Positions 45,101 to 56,007 of a DNA stretch of 64,000 nucleotides are shown in pieces; position 1 is the stretch's first letter, and each line of letters starts with the position of its first letter. The notes below the pieces were generated by a model. It searched no databases. It had not been told where the DNA came from and saw nothing but the letters and a program-made list of their open reading frames with translations. Source of the DNA: Ophiura sarsii (Eukaryota > Echinodermata > Ophiuroidea > Amphilepidida > Ophiuridae). The DNA lies in assembly GCA_035610835.1 (NCBI GenBank), contig CM069444.1, positions 434,001 through 498,000 of the forward strand. The letters are read 5' to 3'. The position numbers and the translations under genes were made by a program.

Positions 45101-45392
45101 CATAGATCAGGATGTGTGCAGGATACAGCCACCTGATGGTTGGATATATGATGCTGTATCCTATAAGAATGATGCAATGCACTTATATGGTGCTTGTTAT
45201 CATGAGTATGATAAAAGATCTGCTGTATACAAATACACGTGGGATGGGAATGGCACACCACAGTATGTCAACACTGGGTGTGTCATTGATAACTTAGATG
45301 GTGTGGTGTGGATGAAAAGGTTGTCTATCTCAACAGATGGGTTGATTGCAGTGTCTACAAACACAGATACTCAAGTATTCAGCTTAGAGTAA
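42152..45392 (+). CDS. TKL (MLK/ZAK-like) protein kinase fused to a probable beta-propeller
   Basis: Two exons, 42152-42950 and 44587-45392, join across a phase-1 intron (donor GTATGA, acceptor TTCCATTTACAG) into 534 residues. Residues 1-267 are a complete Ser/Thr kinase: Gly-rich loop GGGASGEV (15-22), Lys40, Glu55, HRDLKSPN (128-135), DFG (148-150) and APE (171-173). All catalytic residues are present, and HRDLKSPN with GSYKWLAPE is typical of the MLK/DLK/ZAK branch of TKL kinases. The C-terminal 267 residues have repeated strands such as LAISRDDNSVEVHQ, YVYQF, MVVCSLPGF, AVYKYTWDG and IAVSTNTDTQVFSLE, as in WD40/NHL propellers. The fold is inferred. No transmembrane segment is seen, so it is probably cytosolic. 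A leader acceptor at 42109-42122 implies an upstream 5' UTR exon. Two paralogous propeller exons lie at 60-63 kb on the other strand. Function unknown; MAP3K-like signalling is the best guess. Confidence 0.85.
43114..43847. mobile_element. MITE in the kinase-propeller intron
   Basis: Ends TAAACTGCTTACAAAAAGTT and its mirror (43826-43847) continue as about 180-bp diverged inverted arms, which share TTTCCATTGATAT/ATATCAATGGAAA and CAAATGTGCCAAAATTA. The terminus TAAACTGCTCA is shared with the 40512-41901 element. Non-coding. Confidence 0.8.
44213..44285 (-). other. tRNA-like sequence in the intron
   Basis: On the minus strand a 5+7+5 T arm (CTGGG TTCGTAT CCCAG) with an intact box B, and an anticodon-like loop TTTGTGA, are visible. 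The 5' acceptor half does not pair with the 3' TATCGGCA. It is a tRNA relic or SINE head. The paralogue intron carries the same sequence at 63655-63720. Confidence 0.5.
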
Positions 45393-45710
45393 GAAGGGGT
45401 GTGCGTACAAATACAAACGGGATGGGAATGGCACACCGAAGTATGTTGACACTGGTGTGTCATTGTTAACTTAGATGGTAATGTGTTTCATAAAGCGTTG
45501 TCCATTATCTCCACAGATGGGTTGCTTGCAGTGTCTACACACCCCGACACTGCAGCATTCAGCCTGGAGTAAGAAGGCTGTGTACAAATACACACATGAT
45601 TAAAATGGCCCATCACGGTATGTCAACACTGAGTGTGTCATTGGGGTGGGTATTGAGATTGTCCATTGTCTAATCCGATGGGTTGATTGCAGTATGTACA
45701 TCGGTAATAG
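45393..45710 (+). pseudogene. Two degenerate tandem copies of the propeller gene 3' end
   Basis: After the stop, about 190 bp (to ~45575) repeats the last 60 codons in damaged form (ACAAATACAAACGGGATGGG, AACTTAGATGGT, GATGGGTTGCTTGCAGTGTC). A second, more decayed copy runs to about 45700. A matching degenerate copy follows the 60566-61374 paralogue, so the duplication is older than the gene duplication. Confidence 0.8.
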
Positions 45711-48700
45711 ATGTTATCACTGAAGTAGAAATAATGTCCTTCTAAAGAATCTATGTCCCATTCCATCATGAATCTGATACTGCAATTCCTTAAATGCTCA
45801 AATCCTAAATGTCTTTCAGCGCATTATAACTATAAGGACGAAATATTGAATACACAACATAAGAAAAGCATTGGCTTTTTCATTGGATATATCTATTGAA
45901 GATGTAGTAAACATATAATTTCAGTCAGAAAGTGAAGTCAAGTCTTTGAACTTTTATTGCTTCTTAGTGTCTAACAAATCAGTAATTGTACTGATGCAAA
46001 ATAAGAAAACAATGTTCTGGTGATAGAAAGGGTTAAAAAAAGTATGTCCTTCCATAAAATTTGATCACGATTGTTTGCATAGCTACACACACAAATGTAC
46101 GTTTTTACAAATTGAAATGTTTATGAAAATAACCAATACCTTGCTACCCATCGAAAGGTTTTTTCTTCTTTTCAATAGGATGTTCACTTTTTCCATTTAT
46201 ATTTATAAATGTTGACCCTTGGATAGGATAGGCATTCAGGAATGCATTCAGTCATTTGCCCAAAAATGGAAATCTCCTTTTTTTCTGTCAGCTCATAAAA
46301 AAAATCATAATGTGAACGTTTAAAGAAAATCACACCGGCCCCACAAATTAGGGTTAATAAGTGGACATGCCTAACATTATTTTAATGATACTTTGGTACT
46401 TACAACTGTCATATCTGTATCTTGTAAAACCTTTTTGGATGTTGACAACTCCATTGATACTGTGGGTTATTGCCAGTTGAAATAATACATCCCATATTGC
46501 TTGGAAACAGCCTGAGAGAAAGAGAGAAAGAAAGAAATAGAAAGATTGACTTGAGTGGAATGAATATGTGTAAAATGGATTGGGATTATAAATTTGGAAC
46601 TATGAAACTTCAGGCCTATTGCATCAAGGTACCTGATGCCTTGCCAAAACCCGTAAAGCATTCATGATTTCCAGATTTTCTAAAGATACAATACAGTTTT
46701 AACGTCCGAGTCATACATTACCGAACACAAATTGATACAAGCATGGCCAGATGTCAGCGCACACCTAGGTACTTTTCATTGTCAAGCCGCGGTAAGCTGC
46801 ACACTTAATCTGATAAAAATGTCATTATTTGAAACTGCATGATTTCTCATAAAATTCCACAAATCTTGAATGCTTTACAGTGTTTGGAAACAAATGGGAT
46901 ATCATAATATAGCTTACAATACTAACTGAAGGTCTATGCCAATTACATCATAACTTGATGGTAACAATTAGAATTCCCTTAAATTATAATTTTAAAGAGT
47001 GCTTACTGTCTTTGTTATGGTGTTTAGGCGACGAACACTGACAACCCTGTCTATGGGCCGACCGACCTATCTAAGTATTCGGTGAACGAAATGTTCACAT
47101 GTAAATAAATACCAACCTAAAAAATGTTTAGACATTTCGTAAAAAGCAAACTTTTTACAGGTTTTCATTATTCTTACAGAGAAACAAGGGACCGACTGAC
47201 GTAATCTGACAGGTCCATTTCCATCACCTTATGTATATTTATATTGTATTCTTAAAATATTGTAATAATTGCATTCTACTTATATCACATATTTTGTATC
47301 ATATTCTGTGTTTTATAAATTGTTATTTGATGGATAGATTTTGTAAAATAAATGTGATACCACAGAAAAGTACTCTGTTGTGTTAGTGATTCATCAATGC
47401 ATCATTTGTTCAAGTTTAACAACTTTCTTTGAGTGGAATATGTGACTGACTTATATATTAGCGAAGTTTTGGAGTCTGAGAGAGAATTTATTGAATGACC
47501 TTCGTGCGTCGTCAATTGAGTTGTGCAGTGATAGTCGGGTATCTACAGAGGGTTAGTGTGCACCACCCAGGACTCCCCCAAACCAACTTTTGTTACTATT
47601 ATGATCCTAAGACATATTCAGGATGTTACTACATTGCGAAAGCGCGAAAAAATGGCCATTTCTAACACTTAAATGGTCCAGTATTACGTTTTTAACGTCC
47701 CCCACATTTAGATTATGTGGTGTGGTTCAAGACCCATTATAATATTGAAACCTGTAGAAAAGCAAAGCAAAGCAAAGCGAGCAAATATTTCCAGTTTTTA
47801 AACCAAACTGTTCATGGAAAACTTTCCTGAAGCCATCTTGTTTAGCTTGAATAATGCATTTTAACACTTAAAAGGTCCAATATGAAGTTATTAACGTCCC
47901 CCACATAATATTTACGGTGGTTCGAGACCCATTACAATGTTTAAACCTGTAGAAAAAATGAGCGCGAATCGAGCCAAAACGAAAATCAGTTTTTGAACTA
48001 AACTGGTCCAGAAAAACGTTCCTGAAGCCATTCTTGCAAAGCATTAACATTATAGGGACGTGACTCCGTAACCCCCACCATTTACGCAGCCTTTGCCACT
48101 ACCCTTCCTTCTCCTCCCCTACCTTCTTCCCTTCCTCCTTCTTCTCCTCTTTCTCCTCCTTCTCCTCTTCCTCCTTCTTCTCCGCTTCCTTTTTTTATTT
48201 TATTCTTTTGTCAATGGGGGGGGGGGGGGGATGTCCTGCTGGGCCCCTGGATACGCCACTGGAGGTAGACAACGTTTATGTCAAGCGTTCTGGGTTCTAT
48301 CATTTCGATCATCATTTACTAACGTCAACGCATTTTTAAAAAAAATGATCTCAGAGTGATCGAACATCTAATGCAACAGAATAACTACGAGAATCTACGG
48401 TTCCTCCTATCTCTCTCATTGGTGATCGCGCCAACGACTGGCTGTATAGGGTGAATTCATGTGCACTTTGAATCTGCATAACATTACTCAACCGTAACAA
48501 ACTTGTTCTGTCATCTTAAAGCTCAAATATTTTGTTCTTTTGTAGTTGTAAATATATGGAAAAACTTGAGATATTTTATAAACAACCAGAGCAAAAAATA
48601 TCCCAGCAGATAGTCAATTCATTTGAGTTATTAATTTAAAGTTGGTGACTGCGTACGACTGTTGTAAGGTTCTTGTTTGAAATCGGTGACTTTATTTTGG

Positions 48701-49201
48701 TAGCAAGGGCAATCCCGAAGTACCAATACAAAGTCACCGATTTCAAACAAGATCCTTGAAATAGTCGTAACAAGTTACCAATCTTATTCATATCTATCAT
48801 TTGTTGTTGATTAGCATCCAAAATGTAAATGTTATTCTAAAGGTTTAGTTTGACTTTGGAGTTCGTATTTGTGTGTGATTTTTCCTGAGGTAAATATACT
48901 ACCCCATTGAACAATAAAGCATTCTAGGGGATCCATTATACCAATATTTCGTCTCAGATCTACCGAACAATTTTGAGCTCTTTTTGGTAAGCTTATTATT
49001 TAATCATTGACAAAGTCAACGCCGATGTCACATCATATTCATGAATCAATTGATCAAACTCGAATCACTTCAGCAACGTACGTATGTTTATTGTCAATTG
49101 ATGGAAAATTCAATCAAAATCCCAGCTAAATAGCATATAGGCCTATGTTAGAAACACCATTTTCCTCACTTATAAGCAAAATACTCGGTGAAATTCCGAT
49201 A
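45711..49201. other. Intergenic region with minor repeats
   Basis: No gene recognised. It includes two tandem ~170-bp copies (47670-47838 and 47860-48030, sharing GTCCCCCACAT, ACCCATTA-AAT and CCTGAAGCCAT). A pyrimidine-rich CTTC/CTCC tract lies at 48095-48190 and a G-run at 48217-48230. There is a hairpin at about 48641-48782. Confidence 0.5.
48641..48782. repeat. ~142-bp imperfect palindrome
   Basis: TTGAAATCGGTGACTTTATT...TTGGTA pairs with TACCAATACAAAGTCACCGATTTCAA around an 18-base loop. Pairing continues outwards to TTGGTGACT/TTACCAA with some mismatches. Probably a small foldback element. Confidence 0.8.
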
Positions 49202-49868
49202 CAGGGTGAGTCAGAAAGAAGTTTACCCGGATTAGTGATGTTTTAAAAATTATAAAAATGACACTCGAGAGTTCAGTAAAGCATATCTTTAACAAGCATT
49301 CTCTCCTGCTTATTAGGAAAAAAGAATGACCCAAATTGAGCATTGCTACGAGGAGTTATGTCTATTTTAATAAAGGAACTCATTTTGCAAGCTGTCCACG
49401 GAATACTTGACCAAACAAATGTAAAGTATGCATTTTAGCTGCGTACTTCCCTATTGACCAAGATTGGTGATGTTTTTCAAAACAAATAAATGACACTTAA
49501 AAGTTCAGTAAAGCATTTATTTACCAAACATACTCTGCTGCTTATTAGAGAAAATCAATGAAGCAAATTGATCATTCCTAACAGAAGTTATGCCTGTTTT
49601 ACTGAAGGGCAGGGCATTAATTGTAGGTAAGTACCCAGCTAAAATGCTTACTTCACATTCGTTTTGTCAAGTATTCCGTGGACAGCTTGCAAAATGAGTA
49701 CCTTTATTAAAATAGGCATAACTCCTCTTAGCAATGATGAATTTGCGTCATTCTTTTTTCCTAATAAGCAGGAGAGAATGCTTGTTAAAGATACTGAACT
49801 CTCGAGTGTCATTTGTTTGTTTTTTAAAACATCACTAATCCGGGTAAACTTCTTTCTGACTCACCCTG
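49202..49868. mobile_element. TA-flanked mariner-like foldback with a third internal arm
   Basis: CAGGGTGAGTCAGAAAGAAG starts at 49202 after TA, and the mirror ends at 49868 before TA. The inverted arms are about 230 bp and closely matching. A diverged direct copy of the left arm lies at about 49465-49600 (GTGATGTTTTTCAAAACAAA, AGTTCAGTAAAGCATTTATT). There is no transposase. Tc1/mariner-derived by terminus and target site. Confidence 0.85.
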
Positions 49869-52689
49869 TATTTGGAACTTTTTTGGCGAAGATTTCTAGT
49901 TTGGTCTATATTTCACTGTCCAGCGGATACGCGGGATTTGAGGTCGGCCATGTTTGGTGACGTGGAATGTTTGTACTTGTTTTGGTATGTATGGATAGAG
50001 GAAACCTCTAGCTATATCATAGTACCCATATAAGCATACTCTGCATTCCGGATTGGGTTTTTGTAGGGGTGTTACCACCTCCCCCCCCCCCCCCCCCCAC
50101 CCTCTCCGGCGTAACCCTTTCTATTCATTGCAAACTGTAATGTGCCACAACGTCGATTTTAGGTAGTTTTAGGTCATATCTCAAGATGGACAAAACCAAA
50201 TCAGATTAAATGAACGGCATATGAAAGCTAAGCGTTTAGTCTCTCAATATGTATACAATTGTTACACCAATATCTAGAAGTTCATGGTCAATAAGGATAA
50301 ACACTTGGACGGGTTTTTTTTTTGAGACACCTTGTACATGTACGTCCTCGTCACTGTTGTCATTTAGCATGTTACAAAATAAAATTTCAAATCAAAGTTT
50401 ATCGAGTGGTGGTCGGTGATGAAGCTTACAACCCCAATGCTTGAACATTTCGCGAGTCACTGAGAGGACATCCAATGCAGTTGCTGGCGTTACAAACACA
50501 AAGTGATTCAAAGCATGCAGACCTTGTTCAGCATTGAATGATACAATAATGGTGTTTTGTCGTGGCATTGTTTGTTTTTCATGTAGTACAGGGTGTAGTC
50601 TTTATTGTTGTTTTTATCTTTGTCTTTGAAAGTGCCACCGCTAATATGTCGTGTAACCATGTTCAGGGCCCCACTCATTACCATGCGACGTCGCACAAAA
50701 CGCCCCGCTCCAAGTCATTGATGCGCGTACAAGTCAATTTTAGAGGTCTTGGCAACATCAATAACCCGCGCTGTGCGTTCGCGCTCTATATAACGATCAA
50801 TTTGAGTGGAAGCGCGGTGGTACGCAAATATCCATAAGTTATGAATTACGAATCTGTTCTCTTTGCAACTTGGGAGATTTACAAGAATAAAAAAATGAGA
50901 GGTGTTTTTAAATATGAATATATATAAACATGAGTGACATAAGAGAATAACAGCTCACATAAAGAACACGGTCAAAATACAAACATTATAGAAATGTTGA
51001 TATCTATCATAGTTCACGTTAATTAACGCAGCAGTCAAAGAATATGTTAAGGTCTATCCACAATGCATCGGCGCAAACGCCAGCTAACTAAAGCTTTATT
51101 AACACGATGCTTTTTGTCGAGCTCATAAGTTTTAGATATAAGGAAAAGGAACACTGAAACTAATCTATTCATTGATGTAAACTAGAACCTAAGATCTCCA
51201 ACGACGAACGCACTATTAAGCCATGATTGTGTGGATATGTCTATGGGAACCGAGACAAATTGGAGACCAGAATTAGGGAATTTTGCAAAAACGCAATGCA
51301 TTGAGGTGGTGTCTTTAAAATCTTCTTTGCGCAGCAGTCATCAGCAGACGACAAAAAAGAGGTTAACATTATTGAATTTCATCACCAGATTTTGAATCAC
51401 CATGAGAACTGTATTAACAAAATTATAAACATGCCCAGTATTGGTACAGTAATTCTTGAACAAAGAATTTTAAAGCTGTGAAAGATTTCAGAAAAATCTG
51501 TTTTGTATAATATGGTTAAACTATCATAATTTAAGGGGGACAGGGTAGGGACATTTAGGGGGGACAGGGACATAATCAATACACTAGTTCTATTTGGGTA
51601 CTTGGACAATTTTGAGGGGGACACAGAGGGTCATACAATTGAAGGGGTGACATAGTGGTTGCATGGCTGGCGTCCAGGACTTCGGGAGGGGGAGGGGTGT
51701 ACATAACAAGATCAACCAGAGACGTATTGAAGGGGTCAGTCAAATAAGGTTAGTTTTCAAGCCCATGTTCACTGTTCATATTGAGTTTAAAAATGGAATA
51801 ATTTAGTACTTGTGTGCACTAGAAAAGAGTTAGGGTGTCCACTTTGCAATGAATACATTTGCACTGTACAATACTCCAAAACTTGTCCCAATAATTATGC
51901 TTAAAACAAGGGCAAAGCCGGGAGGGGGGCGGTTTCAAATGAAATGAACCATTTAGACTAAAAGTTGTATATTTTGTTTTTCTACAATACCAGGGTTATT
52001 TGAGTAAAGGGTTTTGGGTAACAAATATATACACTATGTGTTTGTGCTATCTTCAGTAGACAGCCAATATGATAAATTAGTACCAACTATACGAAACACC
52101 TGCAAATCAGAGGTTTTTGTTCTGTTCTGGTCTGAGGAATTATCCCTCAGAGGCGCAACCCTGAGGGACAATTCCGAATGACCAGAACAACGACCAAGGA
52201 TTCCAAAATAAATTCACGAATACAGTTGTTAAGCAGTCTGTAAGTGCCATTTCTCGTATCGCCAGATGCGCCCAAAATATGTTAATGTTCGATGAGTGAC
52301 GTAATTAATCGATGCATTGGCCCTTCGAGGATTGACGGAGTTGCATGTTATCTAGGATTGCTCACAAGTTTTTAACCATAAATCAACATAAATTAGAATA
52401 AATCGTTGTTTAAAAGATGATGAATTGACACATTAAAGAAAGAACTATCTAAGGATATTCGTCGGGTTGGTATGTGTTTTGGTTGTCATCACAGGTGCGT
52501 TTAAAATAGAGAAACCCGTAACATGGATCAACTCAATAAGTGCCGGAGTAATTGGGCTCCTACATCTTAGTTAAAAACTTTTTGAACTCTCGTATAAGTT
52601 TGCAGGGCCAATGCCCAACACATCAAGCTTCGGTGTTGTAAATAAGCCGTATATAACGGAAGAAACAAATAATGACTATGTGTAAGCTT
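49869..52689. other. Region upstream of the BEL element; possible LTR not resolved
   Basis: No gene. Features are a C-run at 50081-50098, mariner-like ends at about 50318-50337 and 50589, and a hairpin at about 52120-52180 (GTTCTGGTCTGAGGAATTAT mirrored). Part of 52215-52620 may be the 5' LTR of the retroelement, but with no 3' LTR in the window it cannot be delimited. Confidence 0.4.
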
Positions 52690-53095
52690 AATGAAAAAAG
52701 ATGAAATTGCTACCGCATCGCGCATCAATTTTCATCAAGTGAAGCTACCCGAGCAGAATAAAAAAAAACCCGTACGTAGCGTAATTAGCTGCGCAGAACA
52801 AGTGAAATCACCCAAACAGCCTATCGCTGTACAGTTACAAGTGAAATCACCCAAACCGCCAATGCAGCGCCCAATATATCAGCAGAACAATTGCAAGTGA
52901 AATCACCCAAACAGCCCATCGCTGTACAGTTACAAGTGAAATCACCCAAACCGCCAATGCAGCGCCCAATATATCGACAGAACAATTACAAGTGAAATCA
53001 CCCGAACAGCCCATCGCTGTACAGTTACAAGTGAAATCACCCAAACCGCAAACGCAGCGCCCAATACATCGAGTGTTGCGCTATATTAAACAATT

Positions 53096-53392
53096 ATGGC
53101 AAAGGCTAATGAGGAGTGGAAAGACAGTTTACCCAGTTTAGTAGAAACTTCATCAAAACGCAGTTCGAATAGGGCGTCATCTCATGGCCATAGCATTAGA
53201 TCTACTAGATCTGAAGTTAAGCATGCAAAATTGCTATGTCAACGGGAGGCCCTCATAAAAAGACAGATTCTTGAGGAAAAGGAACTACAATTACATCAAG
53301 AAAGGATGAGGCTAGAAATTGATACGGAATTGAAGATTAATGAGATTGTGCTTGAAAATGAAAGTAAAAGAGCAGCAATAATGAGAGCATAG
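53096..53392 (+). CDS. Gag N-terminal part of the BEL/Pao element
   Basis: 98 codons. A Ser/Arg-rich start is followed by a highly charged helix (EALIKRQILEEKELQLHQER) likely to form a coiled coil, usual for BEL Gag N-termini. The frame closes with TAG at 53390-53392. The next Gag segment continues in another frame from about 53394, so a small indel has broken the gene here. Confidence 0.75.
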   Translation: MAKANEEWKDSLPSLVETSSKRSSNRASSHGHSIRSTRSEVKHAKLLCQREALIKRQILEEKELQLHQERMRLEIDTELKINEIVLENESKRAAIMRA

Positions 53393-53427
53393 GCTCAGAG
53401 AATAAACATGAAAAAGTAGAAAAGTGG

Positions 53428-56007
53428 TTAGATCTGCAAGACCCACCACAGCTTACCCCTCAAGCTGTCGCAGGACCATCGCATCCTACGCCATGGATAA
53501 CAACAAGCATGCCACAAGAAGGTCCACCTGGACTTACCCCTCAAGCTGTCGCAGGACCATCGCATCCTACGCCATGGATACCAACAGGCATGCCACAAGA
53601 AGGTCCACCTGGACTTACCCCTCAAGCTGTCGCAGGACCATCGCATCCTACGCCATGGATACCAACAGGCATGCCACAAGTAAGTCCGCCTGGGCTTACC
53701 CCTCAAGCTGTCGCAGGACCATCGCATCCTACGCCATGGATACCGTCACGGACCTCACAAGTTGTTCCATCAAATCATACTCCTCAGGCAGGTCCATCGC
53801 AACCCACCTCGTGGGTTCCAGTGAGTACACAAGTTGGTATGTCTAGCCCCCACGTCCTACCCCACGCAGGTCCACCGCCAAATTCACCCCAATTTGGCTC
53901 ATCTTATCATGCACAAGATCCACAGAGTAATGTTGTTGATTTAGTAAGAGAGCAAGGAAACCTGATAAGGCTTCTACTTGAACAGCACACAAGAGCACTT
54001 CTACCACAGCGTAGTGTCACACCGTTTGGGGGCGATGCCCTCGAGTATGTTTCTTTCATGCAGGCCTTTGAACATAACATTGAGAGCAAACTAAGTGACG
54101 AAAGAGATAAGTACTATTACTTGGAACAATATACCACCAATGATGCAAACAAATTGGTCAAGAGTTGCATTCACGAGACATATGCATATTCAAAGGCGAA
54201 GGAATTATTACGGAAGAAATTTGGTGATGGATACAAAGTCGCAGAAGCATATGTGAAGAAAGTGACATCATGGCCAGATATTAAAGCGGATGATCCAAGT
54301 GGTCTCAACAGACTTTCCTTATTTTTGATTGAATGCCGCAACATACTAACAGACCTGAATTATGTCAATGAACTTGACCACACTGTCAACATCAGAGCAA
54401 TTGTAATGAAGCTGCCATACCGCCTCAGAGACCAATGGAGGGTCAGAGTGGATCACATCATGGAAAACGGGGAACATGCAGTCAAGTTCAGGCACTTAGT
54501 CGAATTCGTAGAAAGGCAAGCACGGATTATCTCAAATCCAATATATGGTGACGTCTCGACACCACGAGATACCAAGAAAGACTTCAACAGAAATTCAAGA
54601 AAAAGAGGCTCCAGCTTTTCGACCAACGTATCATCATCTAATCAGCCCAAGTCAACTGAAACGACATCCAGTACATGCATGTTTTGCAATGGAGAAAACC
54701 ATGATTTGTCTATGTGCAGAAAGCTACAAAGCAAACCAAACAATGAAAAAATTGACTTCCTAAAGTTGAACAGGCTGTGCTTCGGATGCCTAAAGAAAGG
54801 TTCTCATATCAGCAAAAACTGTACCAAAAGGCTGACATGCAAGAAATGTAGTATGCGGCATCCCACAATACTACACCGTGATGATCAACCATCTAAAGAG
54901 TCTTCACCAGAGTCAACAGGGTCAAGTCAAGCTAACCAAAGTAAAAGTCAAGCAGATATCCGTAGTGCAGGTAGTAAATGTACAGCGCTTAATGGGGCCG
55001 GTACGCCTGCCATGGTTCCAGTGAAGGTTCATTCACGACAGACTGGTCGTACCGTGATAACATATGCATTTCTGGATGATGGATCAAATGCTGTATTTTG
55101 TTCAGAAGGATTGAGATCTGAACTTGGCGTCGCTGGCAAGAAGACAAAATTGCAAGTTCAAACATTATTGGAAGACCACCAAGTGGACACTCGCGTTCTA
55201 AGTGACATAGAGATATCTGACATAGCAGGAGAAAACACTATTCAGCTACCCAATGTTTACACTCAAGACAAGATGCCAGTATCATTGGAAGATGTGGTCA
55301 CTTCTCAGGACTTAAGACATTGGCCATACCTGAATCAAGTTAGTCTACAAGATTTAACAATGGAAGCCAGTGAGGTTGGTCTACTAATTGGAAGCAATGT
55401 ACCTAAGGCTACCGAGCCCTGGGAGGTAATACATTCGCAAAATGACGGTCCCTACGCATACAAAACGTTACTTGGATGGATTGTTTGTGGATTAAAAGGA
55501 AATAGCCACATCACTTCAAACAGAATCCTGGTCAAGGCCGACTTACATCAACAGCTGGTCAACATGTTCAATCAAGACTTCAATGAAAGGACTGTTGATG
55601 ATCAACCTGAACGATCAGTTGAAGACCAAAGATTCATGAAGTCGGTAGACAGCACCATCAAGTATAGGGACGGTCATTTTGAAATAGGCCTACCACTAAA
55701 GAACCAAGAAATAGAAATGCCAGACAACAAAGTACGGGCTGAAGAGCGTGCTGCTCATCTGAAGCGGAAGCTGAAGAAAAACCAAGTGTTCTTCAAAGAA
55801 TATAATGACTTTATGTCGGACATGATAAACAATGAGTACGCAGAAAAGGTACCAAATGGTGACTGCAGTCCCGATGGTTGCAAATGGTACATACCCCATC
55901 ACGGAGTATACCATCCGCAAAAGCAGAAACTTAGGGTAGTTTTGATTGTTAAGCAAGGTATAGTGGTACATCACTTAATGATCAACTTCTGCAAGGACCA
56001 GACTTGA
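53428..56007 (+). CDS. Gag (rest), protease and start of reverse transcriptase
   Basis: It opens with four 27-residue Pro-rich repeats ([15 protein letters not shown]...; 81 bp each). The Gag capsid-like region follows, with Cys-rich knuckles ([14 protein letters not shown] and [15 protein letters not shown], about 54676-54830). The aspartic protease active site is DDGS (about 55075-55086), and the start of reverse transcriptase includes [11 protein letters not shown]. The frame then shifts near 55945, giving a nonsense tail. The family's Pao protease and reverse-transcriptase order is clear. Confidence 0.85.
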   Translation, partial: LDLQDPPQLTPQAVAGPSHPTPWITTSMPQEGPPGLTPQAVAGPSHPTPWIPTGMPQEGPPGLTPQAVAGPSHPTPWIPTGMPQVSPPGLTPQAVAGPSHPTPWIPSRTSQVVPSNHTPQAGPSQPTSWVPVSTQVGMSSPHVLPHAGPPPNSPQFGSSYHAQDPQSNVVDLVREQGNLIRLLLEQHTRALLPQRSVTPFGGDALEYVSFMQAFEHNIESKLSDERDKYYYLEQYTTNDANKLVKSCIHETYAYSKAKELLRKKFGDGYKVAEAYVKKVTSWPDIKADDPSGLNRLSLFLIECRNILTDLNYVNELDHTVNIRAIVMKLPYRLRDQWRVRVDHIMENGEHAVKFRHLVEFVERQARIISNPIYGDVSTPRDTKKDFNRNSRKRGSSFSTNVSSSNQPKSTETTSSTCMFCNGENHDLSMCRKLQSKPNNEKIDFLKLNRLCFGCLKKGSHISKNCTKRLTCKKCSMRHPTILHRDDQPSKESSPESTGSSQANQSKSQADIRSAGSKCTALNGAGTPAMVPVKVHSRQTGRTVITYAFLDDGSNAVFCSEGLRSELGVAGKKTKLQVQTLLEDHQVDTRVLSDIEISDIAGENTIQLPNVYTQDKMPVSLEDVVTSQDLRHWPYLNQVSLQDLTMEASEVGLLIGSNVPKATEPWEVIHSQNDGPYAYKTLLGWIVCGLKGNSHITSNRILVKADLHQQLVNMFNQDFNERTVDDQPERSVEDQRFMKSVDSTIKYRDGHFEIGLPLKNQEIEMPDNKVRAEERAAHLKRKLKKNQVFFKEYNDFMSDMINNEYAEKVPNGDCSPDGCKWYIPHHGVYHPQKQKLRVVLIVKQGIVVHHLMINFCKDQT
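53448..53745 (+). repeat. 81-bp in-frame coding minisatellite
   Basis: ACCCCTCAAGCTGTC recurs at 53454, 53535, 53616 and 53697, an exact 81-bp period. Because 81 is a multiple of three the Gag frame is kept and other frames also stay open, producing spurious open frames on both strands. Confidence 0.95.

Noticed and set aside
48093..48359. Leucine/phenylalanine-rich membrane protein
   Set aside because: The frame reads a CTTCTT low-complexity tract and a G-run; no gene structure.
53424..53846. Second protein overlapping Gag in the 81-bp repeats
   Set aside because: Open alternative frames follow automatically from a repeat length divisible by three; no domain or start context supports them.
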